IMG/VR virus record: IMGVR_UViG_3300032053_012030
Location: 1-26,624 of that record
DNA from: a virus
Direction: 5' to 3' (one strand)
DNA: 26,624 nt
The notes beneath the pieces are model-generated. The model was not told the origin of the DNA. It was given only the letters and a program-made list of their open reading frames with translations, and ran no database searches. Each line of letters opens with the position of its first letter. Position 1 is the stretch's first letter. Shown here in pieces: positions 6,839-15,100 of the stretch. A program made the translations under genes and the position numbers.

Positions 6839-8485
6839 ATGGGTGCTGCAGCTACACAACTCCCGATTGACGCGAGCCTCAGCGATTTTGCTGAGGCCTG
6901 GATTCTTTTGGACGGTAAACCCTTCCGACTCGACGACTGGCCGATGCATCGGGCATTCTACGATGGGCGCTTCAGGCGAACATTATTTAAGACAAGTCGT
7001 CAGGTAGCGAAGTCGACGACGTTGGCGAACTTCAGTATTATAGAGTGTGCTCTTATACCGCATTTTTCCACAATGTTTGTAAGCCCCTCAAAAGAACAGA
7101 CGACTCGATTTTCGACGACCCGCGTTGGGAAAGTCATGCGGTATTCGCCGATCATCAACAAGAGGTTCTTGCATCCTGACCTCTCTGACCGTGTTTTTCA
7201 TAAACAGTTTACTAATGGTTCTGAAATGCTCTTCACGTACGGGTGCGATGCGATCGACGGCGCTGATCGTTTACGTGGTCCATCGGCAGATCGCGTTTTA
7301 TACGACGAAGTGCAAGAAATGTTATACGACCCGGTGATCGTTGTAGGCAACGAGACTCTTTCTGAGTCCGATTACGCCTACGAGACTTATGCTGGGACTC
7401 CGAAGAGCATGGAGAACACAATCCAATATCTTTGGGAACTCAGTACTCAGTCTGAGTGGGTGATTAAGTGCGAGGCGTGCAATACGTATCAGTACATCGA
7501 CTCGGAAAAATCTCTGGGAAAACACGGACCCGTTTGTGTTAAGTGTGGGAAATACATCGATCCATTTTTGGGACAGTGGATCGACATGTCGCCGTTGGAC
7601 CTGATTAAGGGCGAGACCATAGAACAAAAACTCAAAGGTTTTCACATCAGTCAATTAATGATGCCGCGTAATTGCCCGCTCTCGATGCGGAATTACCGGG
7701 ATGCTGAGTTAGAGGAAAAAGCACGGTTACGTTGGGACCGTATTCTTGTGAAGCATCGTGAAGCGCCGACGTCGCTTTTTAAGAATGAGGTTCTAGGCGT
7801 TTCCGACACAATTGGAACTCGCATGATCTCTCTCGACGAACTTCGTAGTCTCTGTACGGGGCCTGCTCTCACTGAAGTCCCTACCCAGGCTACTTTCCGC
7901 GGGACCGCGCAGGTAATAGCGGGAGTCGACTGGTCCGGCGGGGGAACTAGTGGCCTTTCTCGCACGGTCCTATGGATTTGGGGTTATCGCCCGAGCGATC
8001 AGAAACTCGTTTGCCTGTTTTACAAAGTCTACCCCGGGACAAATCCTGTCCATGTCGTCGAAGAAATCGGACGCATCTGCAAAAATTACCGCGTATCGAT
8101 GACTATCGGCGACGCCGGCGAAGGGGCGTTAGCTAACGACCTCCTCCGGAAGTTTCTCGGCGGGGTTAATGTTTCGCAAGTTCAATACGGCTCGCAGTCC
8201 AAAGCACTGACGTTTAATGGAGTAGACAGGTACTTAGCAGATAGGACGACACTCATCGATAACTACTTCATGCTTCTTAAAGAAAAGAAGATAGAGTTTG
8301 GGCCAGTAGAACAGATGGAAACGGCGATCGACGATATTCTCAACGAGTATGAAGAAGTCACCCAGTCAGGAAAAAAAGTGTGGAGACACTCGCCGCAGAA
8401 GCCGGACGATTGTCTCCACGCTGGACTCTTCGGATGGATTGCCTGGAAGGTTATCCAGAACGACTTCAGATTCTATCAACAGTAA
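6839..8485 (+). CDS. terL: Terminase large subunit
   Basis: A 548-residue packaging motor that pumps DNA through the portal and cuts concatemers. The N-terminal ATPase has a deviant Walker A, TSRQVAKST at 52-60, a Walker B VLYDE at 153-157, and coupling motif AGTP near 185-188. A four-Cys zinc ribbon (C211, C214, C233, C236) sits between ATPase and nuclease. The RNase H-like nuclease has acidic residues in GVDWSGG (D364), IGDAGEG (D425) and PDDCLH (D522/D523). No Shine-Dalgarno is visible; TACTAT at 6826-6831 would place a transcript start at or next to the ATG, so a leaderless mRNA is possible. The gene is followed by the long structured non-coding region and, unusually, is about 16 kb from the portal gene. 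Confidence 0.93.
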   Translation: MGAAATQLPIDASLSDFAEAWILLDGKPFRLDDWPMHRAFYDGRFRRTLFKTSRQVAKSTTLANFSIIECALIPHFSTMFVSPSKEQTTRFSTTRVGKVMRYSPIINKRFLHPDLSDRVFHKQFTNGSEMLFTYGCDAIDGADRLRGPSADRVLYDEVQEMLYDPVIVVGNETLSESDYAYETYAGTPKSMENTIQYLWELSTQSEWVIKCEACNTYQYIDSEKSLGKHGPVCVKCGKYIDPFLGQWIDMSPLDLIKGETIEQKLKGFHISQLMMPRNCPLSMRNYRDAELEEKARLRWDRILVKHREAPTSLFKNEVLGVSDTIGTRMISLDELRSLCTGPALTEVPTQATFRGTAQVIAGVDWSGGGTSGLSRTVLWIWGYRPSDQKLVCLFYKVYPGTNPVHVVEEIGRICKNYRVSMTIGDAGEGALANDLLRKFLGGVNVSQVQYGSQSKALTFNGVDRYLADRTTLIDNYFMLLKEKKIEFGPVEQMETAIDDILNEYEEVTQSGKKVWRHSPQKPDDCLHAGLFGWIAWKVIQNDFRFYQQ

Positions 8486-8499
8486 TTTTGCGCTGCTTT

Positions 8500-8619
8500 G
8501 ATCCACTGGGTGATCTGATCTTTTCCGAGGAGCGCGTGGAGCTTTGTGACTCGAAGTCCTCGCGCGTGTCACAACGCTCCCGCAGCGACGAGCGAAAGAT
8601 CAGATCGGCCAGGAGGGTC
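8500..8619 (+). other. Domain 1 of the structured RNA, with pseudoknot
   Basis: A closing helix pairs 8506-8523 with 8595-8612 over 18 positions with one G-G mismatch and one U-G pair. An outer helix pairs 8500-8504 with 8615-8619. Inside, 8538-8550 pairs with 8568-8580 over 13 positions with one mismatch. The loop of that hairpin (TCCTCG, 8557-8562) is complementary to CGAGGA at 8526-8531, giving an H-type pseudoknot. A 3-base helix 8581-8583/8592-8594 fills the remaining gap. All helices are seen directly; the pseudoknot is inferred from complementarity. Confidence 0.7.
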
Positions 8620-8666
8620 CCAAAAGACTAGAGATATGGAAGTAGTTTTGTTTCGGGTTCTTTCTT

Positions 8667-8705
8667 GCGAAGTTAACTTCGCGCACATGTTTCCCTTTAA
8701 CATGT
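8667..8705 (+). other. Two adjacent small hairpins in the structured RNA
   Basis: The first is a perfect 16-base palindrome (8667-8682), GCGAAG and CTTCGC around TTAA. The second pairs ACATGTT (8685-8691) with AACATGT (8699-8705) around a 7-base loop. They sit between domain 1 and the first extended hairpin. Confidence 0.65.
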
Positions 8706-8740
8706 ATCCAGCGCAAGGTCAGTGTTGCTTGAATTCTCGT

Positions 8741-8823
8741 CCAAGAGCGCCAAAGCGGTCCGGGCGAATGTTTCTTGTCCAAACGATTGAAACTTTTGCC
8801 CGGAAACGCGTGGCTGGCCTTGG
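8741..8823 (+). other. First extended hairpin of the structured RNA
   Basis: The core helix pairs 8760-8774 with 8789-8803 over 15 positions with one mismatch and one G-U pair, around a 14-base loop. Three further helices stack below it across small internal loops: 8755-8757/8807-8809, 8749-8752/8811-8814 and 8741-8745/8819-8823. It contains one copy of the recurring GGCGAAT word (8763-8769). Confidence 0.65.
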
Positions 8824-8849
8824 AGGACATTCCGTTCTCTTAACGTTCG

Positions 8850-8899
8850 ACCGATTCGTTGCCGAGTTACTCGGCGTTCGCTGTTGAGGCGAATCCAAC
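8850..8899 (+). repeat. 3' two-hairpin module, copy A
   Basis: The block starts ACCGATT, then a perfect hairpin GCCGAG-TTA-CTCGGC (8861-8875), then a hairpin TTCGC/GCGAA (8877-8881/8889-8893) and ends GGCGAATCCAAC. The same block, with the same order and loop TTA, recurs at 9086-9133. Confidence 0.8.
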
Positions 8900-8920
8900 A
8901 CTGAGACAATGACGTTGCTA

Positions 8921-9049
8921 TCATTTTGTGTCCATGAGCTGGTGTACTCGAGCAGAAGGCGAATGAGAGTTGTGTTAGGAACTCTCCGGTTCCTAACACA
9001 ACGGTTAGACAGTTTCTGCTCGAGTTCTCCAGCGCATGGCCAGAAATGA
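8921..9049 (+). other. Second, very long hairpin of the structured RNA
   Basis: Four stacked helices: a perfect 14-base apical stem 8969-8982/8989-9002 with a 6-base loop, a perfect 12-base stem 8946-8957/9014-9025, a 14-position stem 8929-8942/9029-9042 with two mismatches, and a basal 6-base stem 8921-8926/9044-9049. It carries another GGCGAAT word at 8958-8964. A separate hairpin, CGCGGC/GCCGCG, follows at 9050-9070. Confidence 0.8.
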
Positions 9050-9085
9050 CGCGGCGGATCAGAAGCCGCGCAACCCTCGATAAGA

Positions 9086-9133
9086 ACCGATTTTGCCAAG
9101 TTACTTGGCGTTCGCGATTTCGGCGAATCCAAC
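9086..9133 (+). repeat. 3' two-hairpin module, copy B
   Basis: This matches copy A: ACCGATT, hairpin GCCAAG-TTA-CTTGGC (9095-9109), hairpin TTCGC/GCGAA (9111-9115/9123-9127) and the end GGCGAATCCAAC. Compared with copy A, one G-C pair of the first stem has become A-T on both sides, so the pairing is kept. It ends 5 bases before the stop codon of the polymerase gene on the other strand. Confidence 0.8.
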
Positions 9134-9138
9134 GTCGT

Positions 9139-12100
9139 TTAGTTTTCTTCGATCTCTTCGAAATCCTGTTTTATCGCATGCTCTAAGTAATCGTCCATAT
9201 TGTGCCGCAGTGGTTGGTTGTATTCTTTGAGGAAGTTATCAACCGACATTTGCTCGCCGTACGACGGTCCTACGGTAACGTCCCACTTAAACGGCACGGG
9301 AAGCCAGGGGTATTTCTGCGCTATCTTCTTTACCCCGTATTCTTCGATAAAATCAGGCATCAGGTGCACGTGCTTCTTGGGGAGCTCGAAGACGAGCGAG
9401 TCGTGCACGGTTATCAACAGCCGGCCTCCCATGTCCCGGATGGGTTTGTCGACGTCACAGAGGACGTCCAGAACTATCTCCGAACTGTTGCTTTGTATCT
9501 TAAAGTTGACCGCCTGGCGCATCGCCTTATTAGCCAACTTCGGTGGCAGGCCGTTTAGATCGAGCCTTCTCCGGCGCCCAGCGAAAGTTTCGACCATTCC
9601 CATGAATCTGAGCTGGTCCTGAGTTCGTTGAATATACTCGGGGATAGTCGGAAACATTTTAAACAGCGTGTCGATGATCGCCTGGGCCTGGTCTTTCGGA
9701 AGTCCTACGATTTCCCCGACCTTGTAGCTCGATGCACCGTAGAGAATTCCGAACACCATGCGCTTCATGTTCTTGCGCAATTTTTCGAGGCGCTTACCGT
9801 AAGCGGGATCGGAACCGGGATTCTCCTTCGTCCCGACGAGACGCGAAGCGTTCTCGAAATCGGCGTAACTCCAATCGTGTTCCGTGTCGATTCCAACGAG
9901 TGCTAGGCGGTCTTGGCACTCATGCTGTTTGACTCCTGCGAGGATCGTCGCGGGGTTGTACACCATGCCGGAGAAGAACGAGTGCGGGTCCATACCGTTG
10001 TTAAGCGCCGTTATTAGCGCTTTATCCCCGCTATACGCCGCGTACAGCCGTACCTCTGCAGCTTTGGCGTCGTCGTTGACGATAACCATGTTCTCACGGT
10101 CAGACGGGATGAACATCTTTTTGATATTGTGAATGCCGATCGCCAGGGGGATATTTTGCAGATTTTCGCCAGAACTGCTGGTGCGGCCCGTACTCGTGCC
10201 ATTTATGTGAAACGTCGTATGCATGCGCCCGTCTTCGCGACTCAGCACTCGAATGTTTTCCACGAACGTGTTGCGGGCCTTGATGATTGCTCGGTACTCG
10301 AGCAGGACCCCGGAGAAGACACAGTCGTGCTGGGTCTTCAGGCTGCGAAGGAACAAGGCGTTCGTACTGATGTCGCCGCCTTTGGTCTTTATCGGTTCGA
10401 CGATACCCTGATAGCAGATGACCTTTCCTGTTTCCGGGTGTCGGTACCCCGTCCCAAACAACACTTTGCGAAGTTGGTGCGCGCTGTTGGGATTGAACGG
10501 AGTTTTAAATGCGCCGGGGGGAATCATTGTGTGAATCTCGGCCTTGTAGTGGATGATCGAACGGTCCATCTCAATTGCAAGGTCGTTGATATACGCCGTA
10601 TCGACGGGAACGCCGTAAAGCTCCATGTCTGCTAGAACTCTAGTAACGGGAACCGTCCTCGTTACCATGAGCTCTTTCAACGGGTTTGCGGCGTTGGTCA
10701 TCGGCTTTAGGAGTTCACGGAAATGTCGATTTGTCCCTAATGCTTTGCGTTTGCGCGCGAGCTCCTGATCTTCTCTGTCGATCTTCTCTCGTTGTTTGAA
10801 GTACAACTGTCTGGTGACGTCGGCGTCGATCGCGCCGTAAAGATTGAGCTCGGCAAGAGGAATGTCGATAAACCCGGTGTCCTTAGCTAAGCGTTGCTCC
10901 GCCTTAGAAAGCTTTTCCTCGGTTTCTTTTTTTAGCGCGACTCCTTGGCTCTCGCTCTCGTTTTTCGCCAACGTATCGTGCAACTGGTCTTCGTATCCCG
11001 CGTAATGCGGCAACACCAACTTGGTCATCGACTTCAAGCCATAAAAACCCTTCTTGTCTTCTGAGAGCAGGTGTTCTCCGAGCATCGTATCCCACAGGAA
11101 CCTCCGGACTCTCCAGCCTTTTCTTGCGAGAACTTTCAGATCGAATTTTGCGTTGTGGAAAATCTTAGGCTTCGGAGAATTGAGAAGTTGCATTATTGAC
11201 GGATAAACCTGTTCCAACGTCCACGGAGTCTCAGGATGTTCTAGCGGGATTGACGCGGCCTTTCCGACGTCCCAAGCCACTACCAGACTTAGAATTTTTA
11301 ACTTTTGGCGGTGTGGGAACAGCGTATTGGTCTCTGTGTCAATCGAGATGACGTGGTTGTCTGGGTTTTTCCCGCCGGTAGAATAGTCGACAATCATGTC
11401 TACTAGTTTTCGTACCTCGGTGATGTTCTTCGGAAACACGTAATCCTTTGTAAGTGTTTCTATCGGAATCTTCGACGCTATCGTTTCCCCACGATTTCGG
11501 CGTTTCACCGCCTCCAGGAAGAGTAGTATGTGCTGCTGAAGAACTTCGTAGTAGCCCGTCTTCGCGAGGAGCTGTCGCTTTGACATCGACGGAAACACCA
11601 GAACTTTTTTGCCCCAAGCCGTTGTCTCTACAAACTGACCCTGGACGTCCGCGTATTTCCCGAATTTTATGTTGAGCGCCTGAAGGACTGCGGGTCCTAA
11701 CGCGAAGATCATGATTGGGTCTTCGGTCTTCTTGTGATTTACTTTAATGTCCTCGAAGAAGAACCGCTTACACGCGGTTAACATCGATCGGACCGGTTTC
11801 TCGTGCATACACCGGATTGCGTAGGTGTACCTGCCTTCGAGATTCTTGAGTTCGCTATTCTTGCTCTTGGCGCCTGTAAACGCCATTTTGATTACGCGTT
11901 CAATATCGTGTTTCCAAGAGTCGTGTGCGGTAGTATTGGAAGACACGCTGGGAATAAACGGCGATTCAGCAATGCAGAAGTAATCTGCGTTGTCTGAGCC
12001 GATTCCCTCTACATAATGCTGTCTCTGAAAGAGCGGGCAGGAGGGGCATTCGGCCCCCCTCCATGCCCGGTTCTCGCAGAGAGTGCACTTTAGTAATTCG

Positions 12101-12141
12101 TTATCCGGCGTTTGTGTCGTCTGGGGGTCCTGGTCGGGCAT
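9139..12141 (-). CDS. Family A DNA polymerase with degenerate uracil-DNA-glycosylase-like N-terminus
   Basis: A 1000-residue replicative polymerase. Residues 19-210 resemble family 4 uracil-DNA glycosylases, a fusion known from phage SPO1 polymerase: cysteines C19, C22, C111 and C124 fit Fe-S ligands, with extra C32 and C35. The GEAPG-like motif is AESPF and the HPS-like motif is SMSK, so the catalytic His is missing and glycosylase activity is doubtful. The 3'-5' exonuclease is intact: D268/E270 in SIDTET, D334 in HNAKFDLK, Y435/D439 in YGAID. Polymerase motif A is DAKAAEVR (D691), motif B KRMVFGILYG (K793, F797, Y801) and motif C VHDSL (H913, D914). Its start overlaps the primase gene by 41 bases, and only a distant GGAG is present. 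It is the last gene of the replication operon and converges on the structured RNA region. Confidence 0.93.
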   Translation of the reverse strand: MPDQDPQTTQTPDNELLKCTLCENRAWRGAECPSCPLFQRQHYVEGIGSDNADYFCIAESPFIPSVSSNTTAHDSWKHDIERVIKMAFTGAKSKNSELKNLEGRYTYAIRCMHEKPVRSMLTACKRFFFEDIKVNHKKTEDPIMIFALGPAVLQALNIKFGKYADVQGQFVETTAWGKKVLVFPSMSKRQLLAKTGYYEVLQQHILLFLEAVKRRNRGETIASKIPIETLTKDYVFPKNITEVRKLVDMIVDYSTGGKNPDNHVISIDTETNTLFPHRQKLKILSLVVAWDVGKAASIPLEHPETPWTLEQVYPSIMQLLNSPKPKIFHNAKFDLKVLARKGWRVRRFLWDTMLGEHLLSEDKKGFYGLKSMTKLVLPHYAGYEDQLHDTLAKNESESQGVALKKETEEKLSKAEQRLAKDTGFIDIPLAELNLYGAIDADVTRQLYFKQREKIDREDQELARKRKALGTNRHFRELLKPMTNAANPLKELMVTRTVPVTRVLADMELYGVPVDTAYINDLAIEMDRSIIHYKAEIHTMIPPGAFKTPFNPNSAHQLRKVLFGTGYRHPETGKVICYQGIVEPIKTKGGDISTNALFLRSLKTQHDCVFSGVLLEYRAIIKARNTFVENIRVLSREDGRMHTTFHINGTSTGRTSSSGENLQNIPLAIGIHNIKKMFIPSDRENMVIVNDDAKAAEVRLYAAYSGDKALITALNNGMDPHSFFSGMVYNPATILAGVKQHECQDRLALVGIDTEHDWSYADFENASRLVGTKENPGSDPAYGKRLEKLRKNMKRMVFGILYGASSYKVGEIVGLPKDQAQAIIDTLFKMFPTIPEYIQRTQDQLRFMGMVETFAGRRRRLDLNGLPPKLANKAMRQAVNFKIQSNSSEIVLDVLCDVDKPIRDMGGRLLITVHDSLVFELPKKHVHLMPDFIEEYGVKKIAQKYPWLPVPFKWDVTVGPSYGEQMSVDNFLKEYNQPLRHNMDDYLEHAIKQDFEEIEEN

Positions 12142-15100
12142 TGAATTCGCCGTCTACTCCACTGAAATCGTTGTAATCCGGAACTGCCGCCACTGCGACA
12201 GCGGGCTTCTGCGCCGTCGTTGGCGCTTTCTCTTCTTTTACGGTCGTGTTCGACGCGGACTGTAACCACGCATCGGCGTGCACGACAACGACATCCTGTT
12301 GTTTTATCCCTGCTCCAAAGATCGGAATGGCGCGTCGCATGATCCCCGACTTAGCAATTTCATCTTGGGTTAACGCCGTTCGGTGTCGTTCGAGCGTGTC
12401 CTTCAAGCGCATGCTCGACATGTTGTATCGGTAGATAGGCGGAAGCAACTGTGGCATTGCCTGCTCAAGTAAGAACATGAGCGTCTTGGTCTCTTTGTCA
12501 AAGTAGACGCCACAGTTTGAGGTGTTGATCTCTTCCCATTGTTCCGGGTCAGACAGAAGTTTGCCTACGCACATCTTAGTCCCGCGTCTATCGGCGACGG
12601 GGATGGCGGCAGTCACTAACATTGCACTGAGTATGCTGTCGGATTCGGAGATCGTTGTCGCCCGAGAAATTAGGTTTTCGTTCTGCATCGCGAATTCTCT
12701 ATAAAACGACTTCCAGTCCAAACCAATTAACTGCATAACGGCGAGCACGGGAAAGAGAGTTGACGCGTAGCGCCAGGGAACCTCAAATGGCATGAACTGG
12801 CTGAAGTTGCCGTAGTCCTTTTCGATTGCGTCGTAGTTAGCAAGTAGTTCAGGTACTCTTGGAAACATCGCTGTTGTAGTTTGACGCGCCAATTCGTCGA
12901 GGTGGTTTGTGGAAAAAACATCCCGGATCGCAGTATGCGGAGCTACCTTGTTGGCGACTTTCTTCATCTCTACTATGACGAGTCGATTGAAGTCCTGTGG
13001 TTTCTTCGCCCCGTTAATGGCGTTCATCACTACGCACATTCTCAGGAATTGTTCTCTTCTGGAGCCGTCTGTTCTGAGGCGCTCACGAGTTGTTTCGCCG
13101 TTGATCATCGGACGAATCATCTCCAACGTCGCAGTAACACGCTCTGCGTTGTAACCGTCGGTCTCGCTCTCATCCAACGCGACAAGCAACGAGGTTCGAT
13201 CGCACTTGTCGGCGATACTCGCTGGAGTATAGTCCTGTGTGTAATGCGAATGATAGAGAAGCCTGATGGGGTACCTTGCGCTTGAGCCGAACACCTGAGT
13301 CAACGATGACTTTCCGGAATGGGTGTCTCCAGTTATGAAGAGAACGATAGGATGGTCAAAACTATCCCAAACCGGCAGCGCGAGCATCAATGCAGCCAAG
13401 AACTGCGGCATGACGTCGTGGTGCTTGAACGTGAACCCCGTATCGAAGAACTTAACGAGGTCGTCGTACGTTTCTCGGAGGTTGATATCTTTCGCCTTAT
13501 TCAAAATCTCGAGTCTCAACTCTCCTGGATACCAACTGGCCGAGGGTTTCCCGGTTAGGCCGACATCGAAGATGATGTTGTTGTGGGACGGACCTTCCAA
13601 GAGGACGTACTTCACCTCGTTATCGGAGCGGTCGATCCAGTACACGTCCAGTCCGCAGACAATGTATTCCGCGTACTCAGCCTCTGCCCCTTCTTTACGC
13701 GGTATCTGTATCCGGTGATACCCCTGTTTCAACGATTTTGCGTGTGCAAAGTCTGGTGCTCCTCGGCTTAGTTCGTCCAATGCTGTCCTCATGTAAATAC
13801 CCAGCTGCCGATCCAGCTTTTGCCGAATAAGCCCTTCTGAGTTCTCGGGGGTCTCCAAGAATACTGGAAACCCAACGTATTCTTTCACGAATTGATAAAC
13901 GCTACCGACTATCGGCGCCAACTCTTGTGCTAACGACTGTTCACTGCTCAATTTAATACGATGAAAGCGCTTAGCTTTTTTGCTGTAACAGACGAGCCAA
14001 CGCTGATTCACTGTAAATTCAGTCCCGACAATGTATAGCAGATCGCGCAGCGCTTCCGCACATTTCATGATGAAGCCGTCTTCTGTCGGCTCTGTCGCCG
14101 TTATTTCCCGTTTCAAGAGGTGTCTGTTCAGGTCGTACTTGTCTGCGATCGCGTCGATGTACGCTTCTGACTCAAGCCCGTTCTTGATGTAGTTTCCGTG
14201 TTCCGCAGCCCGATTCACGATGTTGCGTATGTCTTCCGGAGCGACGAGATCAATCTCGGCGGACGCCTGGTCTACAGCCCAATTCCAAGCCGTGGTGAAA
14301 TTGTTCTTCGTGTCGCCGAAGATCACCTCCGAGACTTTTTCTTCCCCGAGCTGAACAATGGCGTCGTCCAAATCGCCGACGGCGGCAATCCCCGGAGCCG
14401 ACAAATTAGAATACCCAGTAAAGATGCGAGTCTCCAGGCGGAGGATTTTTTCGAGCCAACTTTGAACAATCTGGTCTCCTTTTTTCGCAGGTGCGTCGCC
14501 GATAATAAATAACTTCTCAATTCCTGATGCGGTTAATATTGGCTCGATGTGCGCAGCTCCGCCACGACCGCCGACAGAGAAGATGGGGTACTTGGCGGAA
14601 CCTTGTTCCGCGAATTTGGCCATTAACGACATTGCGTCCATCTCGCCCTCGACAAGATAGGCGTAGTTGATCTTGTCGGAAGAAATCAGGAGTGGTTTGT
14701 ACAAATCCCAACCAAGTCCGTAAAGACCCAACAGGTCCTCGTAGTCATCTTCGGGAATCAGGATGTCCTTGGGATTACGGTTGTGAGGGAGCCGTAGTTT
14801 TATTCGGCCTATCTCGGTTGGAGAGACGTGCAGTGGCCACAAAACCGATCCATTGTACGCTGGATTGGAGTAACTAGAAGACATATAGTCGGTTGTGTTG
14901 TCAGCCAGATTTTTAGGTTCCGCACTAGCGGCGGGGTTCTGATTCCACGCCTGCAATCGTTTCTTGTAGTCGTCGGTAACGATGTCGCCAAGTTGCGCCA
15001 TGCCAGGCAGGATGCCGACGGGGAGTGCATGCAATATCCCCTTCGGGACTTTGCGAGAGTTGATCAACCAGTCGAGCGCGTCCTTTGCGAAAGCGAAGTC

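Larger units (their letters stand above)
8497..9133 (+). ncRNA. Large structured non-coding RNA, candidate new or ROOL/GOLLD-like class
   Basis: This is the only gene-free stretch over 300 bases (8486-9138). Short open frames cross it but none has a convincing start, ribosome site or protein-like composition. Instead nearly every part folds into long nested helices: a pseudoknotted domain (8500-8619), two small hairpins (8667-8682 and 8685-8705), an extended hairpin (8741-8823), a 3' module, a second very long hairpin (8921-9049), a hairpin 9050-9070 and a second copy of the 3' module. Helix imperfections point to the plus strand: several are G-T pairs (G-U in RNA), and I found no A-C mismatches, which would be G-U pairs on the other strand. 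Size, ornate structure and phage location resemble the ROOL and GOLLD RNA classes, but membership cannot be shown by eye. No clear promoter or terminator of its own is visible; it may be made by read-through from the terminase gene. Confidence 0.75.

Noticed and set aside
8546-8887. Open frame of 113 residues on the plus strand in the gene-free region
   Set aside because: No ribosome site, no family resemblance, and its bases are explained by RNA helices.
8719-9132. Open frame of 137 residues on the minus strand with an internal repeat of about 15 residues
   Set aside because: The repeat simply reflects the duplicated RNA module; composition is not protein-like and no ribosome site is seen.
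8850-9133. Possible tRNA genes because of GTTCG and GAATCC words
   Set aside because: No 7-base acceptor stem, anticodon arm or D arm can be drawn around them; the words belong to hairpins TTCGC/GCGAA.
8500-9138. Bidirectional terminators for the convergent terminase and polymerase genes
   Set aside because: None of the stems is followed by a T-tract in either direction, and they are too many and too long.
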